Assembly: GCA_949300145.1 (NCBI GenBank)
Contig: CASGDA010000005.1
Span: forward strand, 1-64,000
Length of the DNA stretch: 64,000 nt
Source of the DNA: an uncultured Treponema sp.
GTDB lineage: Bacteria; Spirochaetota; Spirochaetia; Treponematales; Treponemataceae
Direction of reading: 5' to 3'
Shown here: positions 51,496 through 60,681 of the stretch, piece by piece
Layout: the number at the start of each line of letters is the position of its first letter
How positions within the stretch are numbered: position 1 is the first letter of the stretch
The notes under the pieces: model-generated
Told to the model about the DNA's origin: nothing
Seen by the model: the letters and a program-made list of their open reading frames with translations, nothing else
Database searches by the model: none
Translations under genes and position numbers: made by a program

Positions 51496-52467
51496 ATGAA
51501 AGGACGGACATACGGTCTTTTTGCATTTATCCTCGTTTTTCTGCTGCTCCCGGGGAAACAGAATATTAACCCCCAGATTTCCCGGGAAGGAACGGGAACC
51601 CCGATGTCCGTGGCAGTATATGAATTGGACAACACCGGAATAGACGAATCAACCGCGGTTGTGGTCAGCGACCTGCTTTTTTCCTTCATGCGGGAACAGA
51701 GGAACTACACCATAAACCTGATGGGTAAAACAAAGGAAGAAGCCGTATCTTCCGGAACGGTGGCTTCAGAAACGGCAGGTTATGATTTCATTTTATCCGG
51801 AAAGCTTTCACCTGATACAGAAGGCATAAGGCTTGAACTTCTGCTGATAGGAGGCTCCCCCGCAACAGAACGTTTCCTTTCCCGCACCTATGAAAACCAA
51901 AACAAGCTTATGCTCGGAACAAGGCTTTTGGTGAGGGAACTTTTTGATTCAACCGGGGTTCTTTCCGGAACATCTGTATCCGGAAAAGAAGAAACAGCCG
52001 GTACAGCTACGGCCTCACAAAAGCCGGAAGAAGACGGACAAAAGCCGGAAAACGGCATTCACAATACATACGAAGACATCCCCCTGCATAACATACAGTC
52101 CCTTGATTCCCTGACAGGCAGCTGGAACGGAGAAACGGGAATTGAAAAAATAATGATTCTCCGCGGAGGACGCGGTGCGGCCGTTTTTTCCAGCGGATTC
52201 TCCCTGATGATTAACATGTCAATCCAAAACGGTGAATTGATTGTAGTGCAAAAGGGAAAATCATCTCCGCTGCAGTTCATTGATTTACCGGATCCTGTCG
52301 CGGAAAAAGCGGCGGAACAGGCTCCTCCACTCCAATGGCGGTTCAGGATATCAGGAGACGGAAAAATCCTGGCTGGAGAAAAAGATTCCGTGCAAATAAC
52401 CCATGACGGGCAGACAATCCTGTCAATGGAGCCAAAAACCGAAAAAGTAGCCTGGATCAGAAACTAA
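51496..52467 (+). CDS. Exported protein of unknown function
   Basis: 323 residues. A signal peptide or anchor (about 5-19) is followed by a domain that looks like a CsgG/TolB N-terminal-type fold (MSVAVYELDNTGIDESTAVV, YTINLMGKTKEEA, YDFILSGKLS). Then comes a low-complexity acidic/Pro linker (about 160-190), and a C-terminal beta-rich domain with LTGSWNGETGIEKIMILRGG and LQWRFRISGDGKILAG. No family is assigned. It starts 9 bases after smpB and its end overlaps the end of the convergent Sua5-like gene by 11 bases. Confidence 0.6.
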   Translation: MKGRTYGLFAFILVFLLLPGKQNINPQISREGTGTPMSVAVYELDNTGIDESTAVVVSDLLFSFMREQRNYTINLMGKTKEEAVSSGTVASETAGYDFILSGKLSPDTEGIRLELLLIGGSPATERFLSRTYENQNKLMLGTRLLVRELFDSTGVLSGTSVSGKEETAGTATASQKPEEDGQKPENGIHNTYEDIPLHNIQSLDSLTGSWNGETGIEKIMILRGGRGAAVFSSGFSLMINMSIQNGELIVVQKGKSSPLQFIDLPDPVAEKAAEQAPPLQWRFRISGDGKILAGEKDSVQITHDGQTILSMEPKTEKVAWIRN

Positions 52468-53047
52468 GGCACGAGTCGGGAATAAAAACCTCTCCCTGCC
52501 TGAGAATCCTGTACGGATATACGGAAGCATCCACCAGTGTGGAAGGAAGTTTCCCGGTTTCATTCTGTCCCGCCGTGGCTTCGTCATCAACAACAATCAA
52601 ATCCGCGGTGTCTCCGAACTGTCTTTCAATATCTTCAGCCCTGACAAGAGGAGAAGAGCCCGAAATGTTGACGCTGGTTGAAAAAACAGGCCGTCCTATT
52701 TCTTTTATAAGCTTCCTGAGCCAGATATCACCGGGACACCGGAAAGCCATTGTGCCGCCGCCGGAAACAGGGACAATGATCGTGACGGCTCCCGGCCAAT
52801 AACCGGTAAGCCGCGGATTTATTTCCGCCGGTGAATACCGTTTAATTTCCTCTGGAGAAGAAATTAAGCGGATGAAGGCTTTTTCCGGGCTTCTTCCTTT
52901 GGCTTTTTGAATCAGAAGGGCGCCCTCCTCTGTATCAACGGTAGAAAAACCGTAAATTGTATCCGTAGGTATTACGGCAAGTTTCCCCGACCGGATAATT
53001 TCCGCCGCCTGAGCTATGCAATCCTCATGTTTTTTTAGGAGAACCAT
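52457..53047 (-). CDS. Sua5/YciO/YrdC/YwlC-family protein
   Basis: 196 residues from the ATG at 53047 (GGGAAAAAAGAC upstream; a longer frame reaches 53080 without a ribosome site). The YrdC fold is shown by GKLAVIPTDTIYGFS, PEKAFIRLISS (a KRPxxKPL-like turn), WPGAVTIIVP, MAFRCPGDIWLRKLI, and VFSTSVNISGSSPL. The family includes TsaC/Sua5 enzymes that make threonylcarbamoyl-AMP for tRNA t6A37. The motif AFIR replaces the typical KRP-x-x-KPL, so it may be a YciO-like relative. Its start overlaps the upstream FtsB-like gene by 23 bases. Confidence 0.78.
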   Translation of the reverse strand: MVLLKKHEDCIAQAAEIIRSGKLAVIPTDTIYGFSTVDTEEGALLIQKAKGRSPEKAFIRLISSPEEIKRYSPAEINPRLTGYWPGAVTIIVPVSGGGTMAFRCPGDIWLRKLIKEIGRPVFSTSVNISGSSPLVRAEDIERQFGDTADLIVVDDEATAGQNETGKLPSTLVDASVYPYRILRQGEVFIPDSCLSF

Positions 53048-53474
53048 GTCTTTTTTCCCTTTTATACAAGCGCAATACAATGGCGGAAACAGCGGCGCTG
53101 GACAAACCGAATATTTTGCATATCCATTCAGGAAGAGCTTCCGGTTTCCGTACAGTAACAGGAAATCCGGCGGATAATTTGCGGTCTATGCCTCCGGAAA
53201 ATCCGGCAAGCTTTATCAATTTCTCCTCTCCGGAAACAAAGCCCAATTCATGGGCATAAACAGCTATTGTGTCAGGATCCGCCGTCAGGTTTTTAACCTG
53301 GGCATCCAAATCTATATTGATGGAATACAGTTCCTCAAGATGGGCAACAAGCCGGTCCCTTTCCTCCAAAAGCTGGGCGGAAGACCATACGCCCTTGGGA
53401 CCAAGAAGTATGCTGAAAACACAGTAAACAAAAACCCCGGCAAAAACCGGGAAGATAACTTTTAGCCTGTTCAT
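53025..53474 (-). CDS. FtsB/DivIC-like septum formation initiator
   Basis: 149 residues: one N-terminal membrane segment (about 8-25), a coiled coil (about 35-65, LLEERDRLVAHLEELYSINIDL), and the conserved DPDTIAVYAHELGFVSGEE, corresponding to the DPxxIExxAREELGxVxxGE motif of FtsB/DivIC proteins. These small bitopic proteins link FtsQ and FtsL in the divisome. A hydrophobic second segment near the C-terminus (about 122-138) is unusual for FtsB. TAAATT lies 6 bases before the ATG, another start-abutting -10, though its -35 is poor. Confidence 0.75.
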   Translation of the reverse strand: MNRLKVIFPVFAGVFVYCVFSILLGPKGVWSSAQLLEERDRLVAHLEELYSINIDLDAQVKNLTADPDTIAVYAHELGFVSGEEKLIKLAGFSGGIDRKLSAGFPVTVRKPEALPEWICKIFGLSSAAVSAIVLRLYKREKRHGSPKKT

Positions 53475-53480
53475 CGCCTA

Positions 53481-53486
53481 AATTTA
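53481..53486 (-). promoter_or_regulatory. -10 box abutting the FtsB-like gene
   Basis: TAAATT on the minus strand (53486-53481), 6 bases before the ATG at 53474. The -35 region has no good match at 16-18 bases. Included as a weak case of the start-abutting pattern. Confidence 0.3.
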
Positions 53487-53547
53487 CGGCTAAAAAACCA
53501 TCTTCCTTGAATTTTATTGACATGCAAAAGAAACAAATATACTCTAT

Positions 53548-53580
53548 TATTGTAGAAAAATATGTTACTATTATAAATAT
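53548..53580 (+). promoter_or_regulatory. Probable promoter of the 1295-residue protein
   Basis: TTGTAG near 53550 and TATAAA near 53572 are spaced by 16 bases in a very AT-rich region (53520-53600). The ATG at 53635 has GGGAG about 9 bases upstream, so this gene has a regular leader of about 50 bases. Confidence 0.45.
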
Positions 53581-53634
53581 TCTAAATATGCCGATAAAGA
53601 AGTGAATATTTATTGACTAATACGGGAGCAGTGG

Positions 53635-56600
53635 ATGACATCGGATTATAATAACGAAGAAATACGTGAATCTTCTTTTCCGGCAGATTTGAAGAATGAA
53701 CCGGATCCCATCGATATGTATGGTGTATGGGTGAAAAGCGGTCCACATGACTCAGAATCCGTACATCCTATCCCTGAAAAAACCGAAAACGATGCTGCTT
53801 CGGCTGCCGCAGATCCACTACCAGAAGAAACATTTTTTCAGGAACCCGCGGATATTGAAGATATTGAACCTGAAAAAACTTTCACAGATAATCCCACCGC
53901 AGATATAGATACAGATATCTCCTTTATGCAGGAGGAACTGCCGCCGGAAGATATATCCGCTACAGCCGAAACGGAATACAGCGAAAACGATTTGAAACTG
54001 GACGACATCGCATTCGATGATATTGACGCCGTATTCACCGAAGATAATCAGAACGGATTTGATTCCGCCGGCGATGACATTGCAGATGACATTGAGACAG
54101 AAAAACTTAAAGCGGAAACACCGGAACCGGAATATCCTGATATTTCAGATAACTTTGAATCAGACATTATAAAAGAAGAAATTATTCAGGATACGGATAT
54201 AAATCCATTAGAGGAATCATACCAGCCTCAAAGCACAAAAAATAAAGCTCCCGCTGTTTTTGAATTTGAAGACATTGACTTTGACGAAATAACATCGGAT
54301 TCAGACGGTTTCATAAATGAATCCGAACAGGAATTTTTAACCTCAGAGGGAAATTCTGACAACGGTCCGGACGAAATTGAATTCGAAAACATCCGGTTTT
54401 CCGACATTGACGGCACGGAAGATACGATTATATCAGATATATCAGAACCTCAGGATACAATGATCCCGGAGACAACTGATGAAAAAACAGCCGCTGCCGG
54501 CACGGAGGAAGAAAACTTAATCCAGCAGATCGGACTGGATGAAGAAATCGATATAAACTCTTTCCTCAGCGACTTTGAAAGTGAAAAGCCATCTTCAGAC
54601 AATACAGAGAAAACGGCAGATGTTTCCGACAGCATGGATCTGGATTTGGATGAATTCATCGACACATTCAATAAATCCGGAGAAATTGACAACAGCAGGG
54701 AAAAAGACGATCTTTTTGATGAAACGGAGCCCATAAACCTTGACCTGGAATTTGATGAGGAATATATAGCCGAGACAGAAAAACTGCGTTCGGCAGGAGC
54801 AGGTTCAGCCCACTCTGAATTCTTTGATTCGGAATTCGGCGTTGAATTTGTCGATGAAACCGGAGGGGAAGAAAAAAGAGATAAAACACCTGCCGTATCT
54901 GAAACCAGACAGGAGGTTACGGTCTCCGGTTTGGATGACTTTGACGCGATGTTCGCTTCAATTCAGGATGAAAGCCAGAACATTGAACCCGCTGCTGATA
55001 ACATTGATTCCGTCTCTGCCTCTATACCGGAAACAGAGCCTGTATTCCAGGAAGAAGTTTCCGATTCCTCCGGCATAGACGCAACCGATTCCTACGAAAC
55101 GACGGAATTTGATGATTTCCTGAGCGAACTTGACAATACCCCTTCCCAAGCAGTTTCCCAAAACAGCACAGAGGAAAAAACAGAAGACAAATACAATCTC
55201 ACAGTAACGGAAGACGTATCGGAAACTTCCGCTTCTTCCCAATCCCAGATACTTGAAGAAGAAAACTTCTCCGTATCTCTTTTTGACGGGGACAATCCTT
55301 CTTTATACGAAGAAGATAAAACTGACAGTCTGGGCAATACCGCGGGGCTTGCATCTTTGCACTCAGAAGATGAAGAAAATGAAATAGATAAAATACTGGC
55401 TGATATTGACTTTGACGACGCCGCAAACGGAGAAACACCGCAGGATGAGACCGCAGAGTCCACCGGAGAAACCATACCTGAAGACTTCATCACAGAGCCG
55501 GAAACAACGGAGCCCGTCATGGAAGAAGTTTCCTTCGACGACCTCCAGATTGACGAAGCCGCAAACGGAGAAGTACCGTCTGATGGAACCGCAGAGTCCA
55601 CCGGAGAAACCATACCTGAAGACTTCATCACAGAGCCGGAAATGACGGAGCCTGTGATGGAAGAAGTTTCCTTCGACGACCTCCAGATTGACGACGCCTC
55701 AAGCGGAGAAACACCACAGGAGGAAACCACAACGTTCACTGAAGAGCCGCTGCCTGAAAACTTTACAACAGAGCCGGAAACAACGGAGCCTGTGATGGAA
55801 GAAGTATCCTTTGACGACTTCCAGATTGACGAAGCCGCAAACGGAGAAGCTCCGTCTGATGAGACCGCAGAGTCCACCGGAGAAACCATACCTGAAGACT
55901 TCATCACAGAGCCGGAAACAACGGAGCCTGTGATGGAAGAAGTATCCTTCGACGACCTCCAGATTGACGACGCCTCAAGCGGAGAAACACCGCAGGAGGA
56001 AACCACAACGTTCACTGAAGAGCCGCTGCCTGAAAACTTTACAACAGAGCCGGAAACAACGGAGCCCGTCATGGAAGAAGTTTCCTTCGACGACCTCCAG
56101 ATTGACGAAGCCGCAAACGGAGAAACACCGCAGGAGGAATTTTCGGATGGACCTGATAAAAAACCGATTGATTTTCTGGAAAATGAGGGATATACTGGTG
56201 GTGACTCGAATTCAAAAGATATTACATTTGACGACTTGGAAGCACTTGAAAATGATTTGAGGTCCGATAATCTACCTGAAGATTTATGTGCCGAAAAAGA
56301 TGAGAACAACGGGGAAGAAATGAACGACAAAGCAAATGAAATCCTGCTCACAATAGCTGAAGAACTTTCATCCATCAAAAAGGAAATTTCCAGTCTGAAA
56401 ATGGATGTAATTCAACGGCATCAAGAGCGTTCCTCCGATATTCCGCCGCAGCAAACAGAGGCTTCCTCCTCTTCCGGCTTTTTCTCCGATGATGATACAG
56501 ATGAAACCATAGCTCTTACAGGAGACGAACTAAACAACATCCTGATAACCGCTGATTTTACCGAAGAAGAAGTGGATTCAGGCAAGGAGAACACTGCAGA

Positions 56601-57522
56601 AACAGAGGAAGCTGCCTCTGAAATCCCGGAATCCGATAATTCTTCGGAACTGGTTTCGATGTTGCAGGAGCCGGAAGAAGCAGAAGAAGTAAAAGGAACC
56701 GATATATTCGATCTGTCTGATGAAGTCGAAAATAATACGGAAGATTTTCAGAAAACTTCGCTGGAAGACTTCCTGAACGTAGATTCTGACATTTCTATTC
56801 CCACGGATGAAGACGCCGAAAATTCCGGTATCGATATGGATTTCCCGAACATCGGCGGCAGTAATGTGGAGATATCCCATATAACCAGTCTCGATGATGA
56901 AACAGGCTATCTTTCCGGTTCCGGAGAAGTTGAACCTGATTTTGATGATGTTATCATGGAAGAGCCTGGACTTGAAAGCATTGATTTTGAGAAGGAACAG
57001 CTTCAAGAGCCTGAATTAAATGATTTCTCCATGAATATCGAAGATTTCAACAAAGAAGTTGAATCCGAAGAGGATTTCGGCGGATTAAACCTTGAGGGTT
57101 TAGCTGAGGACAGTCAGAATCAGGAAGAAAATTCAGACTTGGATTTAACCGAAGATTTGTTGAATGATTCTCTGGAAGAGGACGGTCTCTCTGTTGCGCA
57201 GGAAGATGCCGTCCCCGCTGATACGGATGAAATTGAAATCCCTGCGGAACCGGCAGAAACCGTGATTGAACCGGTTCAGGAGAATGAGGTACAAAAGCAG
57301 GATGAAGTGCCTGCGCATATCTCTGTGGATACCACCGGCAGCGGTTCTTCGGCTTCCGCCATTAACACCCTTCCGTCAGATTTGAAAGAAGAAATAAAAT
57401 CAGTGCTCTCGTACATGGATCAGCTTCTTGAAAATCTTCCGGAAGAAAAAATAGAGGAATTTGCCCGGTCTGAACATTTCGAGGTTTACAAAAAGCTTTT
57501 TGCGGATTTGGGTATTTCATAA
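53635..57522 (+). CDS. Very large acidic repeat protein, spirochete type
   Basis: 1295 residues, extremely rich in Asp, Glu and Ser, without signal peptide or membrane segment. Conserved-looking parts are the N-terminus (DMYGVWVKSGPHD) and the C-terminal 60 residues (LPSDLKEEIKSVLSYMDQLL, EHFEVYKKLFADLGIS). Between them the motif FDDLxIDE/FDDIxF recurs many times (for example VSFDDLQID, IDFDEI, LDDIAFDDID). Residues 594-836 are five tandem 46-residue repeats. A helical segment at about 900-925 (ILLTIAEELSSIKKEISSLK) could be a coiled coil. Function unknown; the neighbours are flagellar-related. Length differences between strains are likely. Confidence 0.72.
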   Translation: MTSDYNNEEIRESSFPADLKNEPDPIDMYGVWVKSGPHDSESVHPIPEKTENDAASAAADPLPEETFFQEPADIEDIEPEKTFTDNPTADIDTDISFMQEELPPEDISATAETEYSENDLKLDDIAFDDIDAVFTEDNQNGFDSAGDDIADDIETEKLKAETPEPEYPDISDNFESDIIKEEIIQDTDINPLEESYQPQSTKNKAPAVFEFEDIDFDEITSDSDGFINESEQEFLTSEGNSDNGPDEIEFENIRFSDIDGTEDTIISDISEPQDTMIPETTDEKTAAAGTEEENLIQQIGLDEEIDINSFLSDFESEKPSSDNTEKTADVSDSMDLDLDEFIDTFNKSGEIDNSREKDDLFDETEPINLDLEFDEEYIAETEKLRSAGAGSAHSEFFDSEFGVEFVDETGGEEKRDKTPAVSETRQEVTVSGLDDFDAMFASIQDESQNIEPAADNIDSVSASIPETEPVFQEEVSDSSGIDATDSYETTEFDDFLSELDNTPSQAVSQNSTEEKTEDKYNLTVTEDVSETSASSQSQILEEENFSVSLFDGDNPSLYEEDKTDSLGNTAGLASLHSEDEENEIDKILADIDFDDAANGETPQDETAESTGETIPEDFITEPETTEPVMEEVSFDDLQIDEAANGEVPSDGTAESTGETIPEDFITEPEMTEPVMEEVSFDDLQIDDASSGETPQEETTTFTEEPLPENFTTEPETTEPVMEEVSFDDFQIDEAANGEAPSDETAESTGETIPEDFITEPETTEPVMEEVSFDDLQIDDASSGETPQEETTTFTEEPLPENFTTEPETTEPVMEEVSFDDLQIDEAANGETPQEEFSDGPDKKPIDFLENEGYTGGDSNSKDITFDDLEALENDLRSDNLPEDLCAEKDENNGEEMNDKANEILLTIAEELSSIKKEISSLKMDVIQRHQERSSDIPPQQTEASSSSGFFSDDDTDETIALTGDELNNILITADFTEEEVDSGKENTAETEEAASEIPESDNSSELVSMLQEPEEAEEVKGTDIFDLSDEVENNTEDFQKTSLEDFLNVDSDISIPTDEDAENSGIDMDFPNIGGSNVEISHITSLDDETGYLSGSGEVEPDFDDVIMEEPGLESIDFEKEQLQEPELNDFSMNIEDFNKEVESEEDFGGLNLEGLAEDSQNQEENSDLDLTEDLLNDSLEEDGLSVAQEDAVPADTDEIEIPAEPAETVIEPVQENEVQKQDEVPAHISVDTTGSGSSASAINTLPSDLKEEIKSVLSYMDQLLENLPEEKIEEFARSEHFEVYKKLFADLGIS
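55414..56142 (+). repeat. Tandem 138-bp (46-residue) repeats, five full units plus a partial one
   Basis: Units begin at 55414, 55552, 55690, 55828 and 55966, and a partial sixth at 56104. Units at 55552 and 55828 are of one type (DEAANGE...PSD, TAESTGETIPEDFITEP) and those at 55690 and 55966 of another (DDASSGETPQEETTTFTEEP, LPENFTTEP). The two types alternate, so the higher-order unit is about 276 bp repeated twice. All end TEPVMEEVSFDD(L/F)QI. Nucleotide identity is very high, which points to recent duplication or ongoing slippage. Confidence 0.9.
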
Positions 57523-57617
57523 CAACGGATAGTTCGGCCGGACGGCTGACCGGGAAATACGGAACGAAACCGGGATAAATTATTTACCGGTAAAATGCTT
57601 GATGTTTTGGTATTCCA

Positions 57618-59153
57618 ATGAATGAAATTTTTTCCGGAAAAGCTCCGTTGCTCCATTCCAAATATAATCCCCAGGCGGAAGCATCCAGATATCTGGATGC
57701 CGTACCTTCAATTAAAAACCCGAAATTTATTGTGGTTACGGAACCGGGGGAATCCTTTCTGGCAGAGGAACTCAGGAAACGGTATCCCAAAGCAAAAATA
57801 TGCGCTGTGAGATATCAAGGTGAATTCTATAATGAAACAGACACTTTATGGGATTTCTGCTGGAGACCTGGACATGAAACCCTGGAACATTTCCTTTTCA
57901 ATATCATCCCGGATGAATACATTCCGTTAACAGTATTTTTGCCATGGAAGCCGGCGGAAAAATTCTGGCCGGAGACAGCCGGGTACGCATGGAAATCCAT
58001 AGCATCCAATATACGCCTTCAACAAAACATAATGAATACAAGGGCGGCTTTCGGGCGGAAATGGTTAAAAAATATTGTACGGAATGCGGCCCTCACAGAA
58101 AAAATTATACCCTTCCCGGAAATTTCAAAGCCGCCGCTTATCGTGGCATCAGGCGCCTCACTGGAGGATATTCCGGATAATATACTTGAAAACATATCAT
58201 CCGGATTTTTTATCTGCGCCCTTTCATCGGCTTCGGAATTCCTGTCGTCGCACAGAATAAATCCAGACATCTGCATATCCACAGACGGAGGTTATTGGGC
58301 CGGAAGGTTATTTAATTTAACAGGCAAGACGGTTCCGGCGGCATTCCCTCTGGAAGCCTATATACCCGTGAATGTTCTGGAGGAAAATCCCTGCGTGATG
58401 TTGAACTACGGAAGTACAATTGAAAATGAATTCTTCGGGATGTTCGGTATCAGGGCTGAAAAAGCGGTAAGAAACGGAACGGTATCAGGAACAGCCGCAA
58501 TGTTGTTTTTAACAAAGACACCGGGCGATGTCTTCGCCGCAGGGCTGGACTTAAAATCGGGACCTGGATTTTCCCATGCCAGGCCGCATCCTTTCTCGCC
58601 GGAAAGCTCCGGCGCATGTTTCCGCCTGTCAACCTTGGAGTCCAAAATTGCGGAAGCCAACACAGGTTCATCACTGGGAATTTACAGGGATTGGTTCAAA
58701 CACATGGGAAAAGAAAATTCAGCGCGGTTTTTCAGAATACAATCCGGAGATGGCGCTCCGGATGATCTTGGAGGAATAAAAACAATCACATTCCTGGAAG
58801 CCGGGCAGAGAATAAAGAAGCCAGCTACGGTTCCAGGGACACAGAGCATTACGGCGGAACCGCTTCCCTCTCTGCATATGAGCAAAAGAGAAAGGAAAGA
58901 AAAGATAATTCAATGGCTTTTCAGCTGCGCGGAAAAAATCGGCGGGGATATTTCCATTGAAGAATTTGACAGCGGGAAAACCGAAGCGGAAATCCTGAAA
59001 CTCTATTCCTACAGGGATTACATCGGTGTTTTAAAGTCCTTTGCCGAAGGTAACGGCGGAGAAAAAAAACAAAAAGAAGAATTATGCAGCGAAGCTTCAC
59101 AATTTTTGAAATTTCTGGGAGAAAAACTGATTGGCAACTCAAAGCATCTATGA
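57618..59153 (+). CDS. DUF115 motility-associated protein (copy 1)
   Basis: 511 residues, no membrane segment. The DUF115 (MptE-like) core is visible: PPLIVASGASLEDIPDNILE, FICALSSASEFLSSHRINPD, ISTDGGYWAGRL and GDVFAAGLDLKSGPG. Members of this family in Gram-negative bacteria are annotated as motility-associated factor glycosyltransferases (Maf) that add sugars to flagellin; in archaea the core is a pterin pyrophosphokinase. The next gene codes a second copy, overlapping by 23 bases. No Shine-Dalgarno is clear before the ATG. Confidence 0.82.
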   Translation: MNEIFSGKAPLLHSKYNPQAEASRYLDAVPSIKNPKFIVVTEPGESFLAEELRKRYPKAKICAVRYQGEFYNETDTLWDFCWRPGHETLEHFLFNIIPDEYIPLTVFLPWKPAEKFWPETAGYAWKSIASNIRLQQNIMNTRAAFGRKWLKNIVRNAALTEKIIPFPEISKPPLIVASGASLEDIPDNILENISSGFFICALSSASEFLSSHRINPDICISTDGGYWAGRLFNLTGKTVPAAFPLEAYIPVNVLEENPCVMLNYGSTIENEFFGMFGIRAEKAVRNGTVSGTAAMLFLTKTPGDVFAAGLDLKSGPGFSHARPHPFSPESSGACFRLSTLESKIAEANTGSSLGIYRDWFKHMGKENSARFFRIQSGDGAPDDLGGIKTITFLEAGQRIKKPATVPGTQSITAEPLPSLHMSKRERKEKIIQWLFSCAEKIGGDISIEEFDSGKTEAEILKLYSYRDYIGVLKSFAEGNGGEKKQKEELCSEASQFLKFLGEKLIGNSKHL

Positions 59154-60681
59154 AAATATTGTGGAAGCTAAATCCGGAGACAAAGTTCCTGTTTTTACAG
59201 GAGGGAAACCTGCGAATTCATTATACGATCCCTGGAAGGAAGCCGGAAAACTATTTCCCCGGCCTCCTTCAGAAACTTTCGCCGTTTTTGCAGGACTTGC
59301 GGACGGAAAAAGGATAAAACTTTTTCTGGATTCGGATATAAAAAATGAATGCATTGTCATTGAAAAAAATCAGGAAAGCATCGATTTCCTCATGAATATC
59401 CCGGAATCGGAATATGTAATAAAAAACGCCAGGGTGAAACTTATCGAGTTTGACAGGAATAAACATGCTTTTTCTGAAATTCTGTCCGGAATGTATATTC
59501 CTGCCCTGTTCAAAAATTTCACACTGGATATACTGCAAAGCTGGAAAAATTTTTGTCCGGATGAAGCGGAGTGGATTCTGAAAGAAACGGAAAAAACCCT
59601 GCAGGTCATTTCAAAAGATTTTTCGACCCAATCCCATTTCGGGAAAATATGGCTTTCAAATTTCGTCAAAAATATCTTCAAACTGCAGCGAACAGATTTC
59701 CCGTTGAAAGCATTGGACAACAATAAAACAGCTTTTATTGTTGCCGCGGGACCTTCCCTGGAAAAGGATATGGCCGCCATGAAGAAAGAGAGGGGATCAA
59801 TTTATGTTTTTTCCACAGACACAGCCTGCCCTGTATTGTTTACAGAAGGAATTGTCCCTGATTTTATTGTTAGCATAGACCCCCAACACGCATCTGCCCG
59901 GCATTTTATGCGTAACTTCAGACTGAGGAAAAAAAACGGGCAAATAACAAAAAAACCTGTCCTCATTATGGATATTTGCGGAAACCCTGCCGCGGCGGAA
60001 ACAACTTTAAAAAGAGGGGATCATATTATTTTTGCGGCGGGAGGCCATCCCGTTGCAAAGTACCTGGCGGAAACTTTTCCGATGCCGGAATTATCTACCT
60101 ACGCGGGAACGGTGACAGCGTCGGCCATGGACGCCGCACGCCGGCTGGGTTTCTCAAAGATTAAAACAGCGGGGGCGGATTTCGCCTATACAGAAGGCAA
60201 ACCGTACTCCCGCGGCACTTATTTTGAAAACCAGTTTTTTTCCGCTACGTATAAACTGTTACCGGGGGAAACCATGTATGCAGCCCTTATGTTCAGGACA
60301 GAAGTAACAAAAACACCGGGAAAAAACGGCTCAATAACTTACAGAACGCCTGTACTCGACGGATACAGGCACAATACCGGACTTTTAGATACTTCCCCGG
60401 AAAAATGGACAGAAAAGGACTTCCAGCCTTTTTCCCCGGAAGATTTTTTAAGGGGATTCTATTCAACCCTGAAAAAACTTGCGGTAAAAATAGAGTCAGG
60501 ATACAGCACCAACATGATAAATGAAAGCCTTAATAAAGATGAAAAAGGTGTTTTTGTGTCAATTCTGCCGCTCGCTGCGTTCTTCAGGAAAAAAAATCCC
60601 CTGGAAAACAGGGAAAAAATTCTTAAAATGACAATAAATCTTGCACTTAACATAATTGAAGGATATACTCATATAATATGA
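59131..60681 (+). CDS. DUF115 motility-associated protein (copy 2)
   Basis: 516 residues from a TTG start (59131) with GGGAG 10 bases upstream. The Maf/DUF115 core: KTAFIVAAGPSLEKDMAAMK, IYVFSTDTACPVLF, VPDFIVSIDPQHASARHF (the DP-x-H motif), and TAGADFAYTEGKPYSRGTYF. It keeps the SIDPQ and AGPSLE motifs of the family more strictly than copy 1, so copy 2 is the more likely enzyme and copy 1 may be a divergent partner. It overlaps copy 1 by 23 bases and the next gene by 4 (ATGA). It may glycosylate a flagellar filament protein; this is inference. Confidence 0.83.
   Translation: MATQSIYENIVEAKSGDKVPVFTGGKPANSLYDPWKEAGKLFPRPPSETFAVFAGLADGKRIKLFLDSDIKNECIVIEKNQESIDFLMNIPESEYVIKNARVKLIEFDRNKHAFSEILSGMYIPALFKNFTLDILQSWKNFCPDEAEWILKETEKTLQVISKDFSTQSHFGKIWLSNFVKNIFKLQRTDFPLKALDNNKTAFIVAAGPSLEKDMAAMKKERGSIYVFSTDTACPVLFTEGIVPDFIVSIDPQHASARHFMRNFRLRKKNGQITKKPVLIMDICGNPAAAETTLKRGDHIIFAAGGHPVAKYLAETFPMPELSTYAGTVTASAMDAARRLGFSKIKTAGADFAYTEGKPYSRGTYFENQFFSATYKLLPGETMYAALMFRTEVTKTPGKNGSITYRTPVLDGYRHNTGLLDTSPEKWTEKDFQPFSPEDFLRGFYSTLKKLAVKIESGYSTNMINESLNKDEKGVFVSILPLAAFFRKKNPLENREKILKMTINLALNIIEGYTHII

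Noticed and set aside
55092-56378. A 428-codon open frame on the minus strand opposite the acidic repeat region, Ser-rich with a repeated pattern.
   Set aside because: It is the complement of Glu/Asp/Ser codons in the tandem repeats; low complexity, no ribosome site, and the plus-strand gene is clearly the real one.
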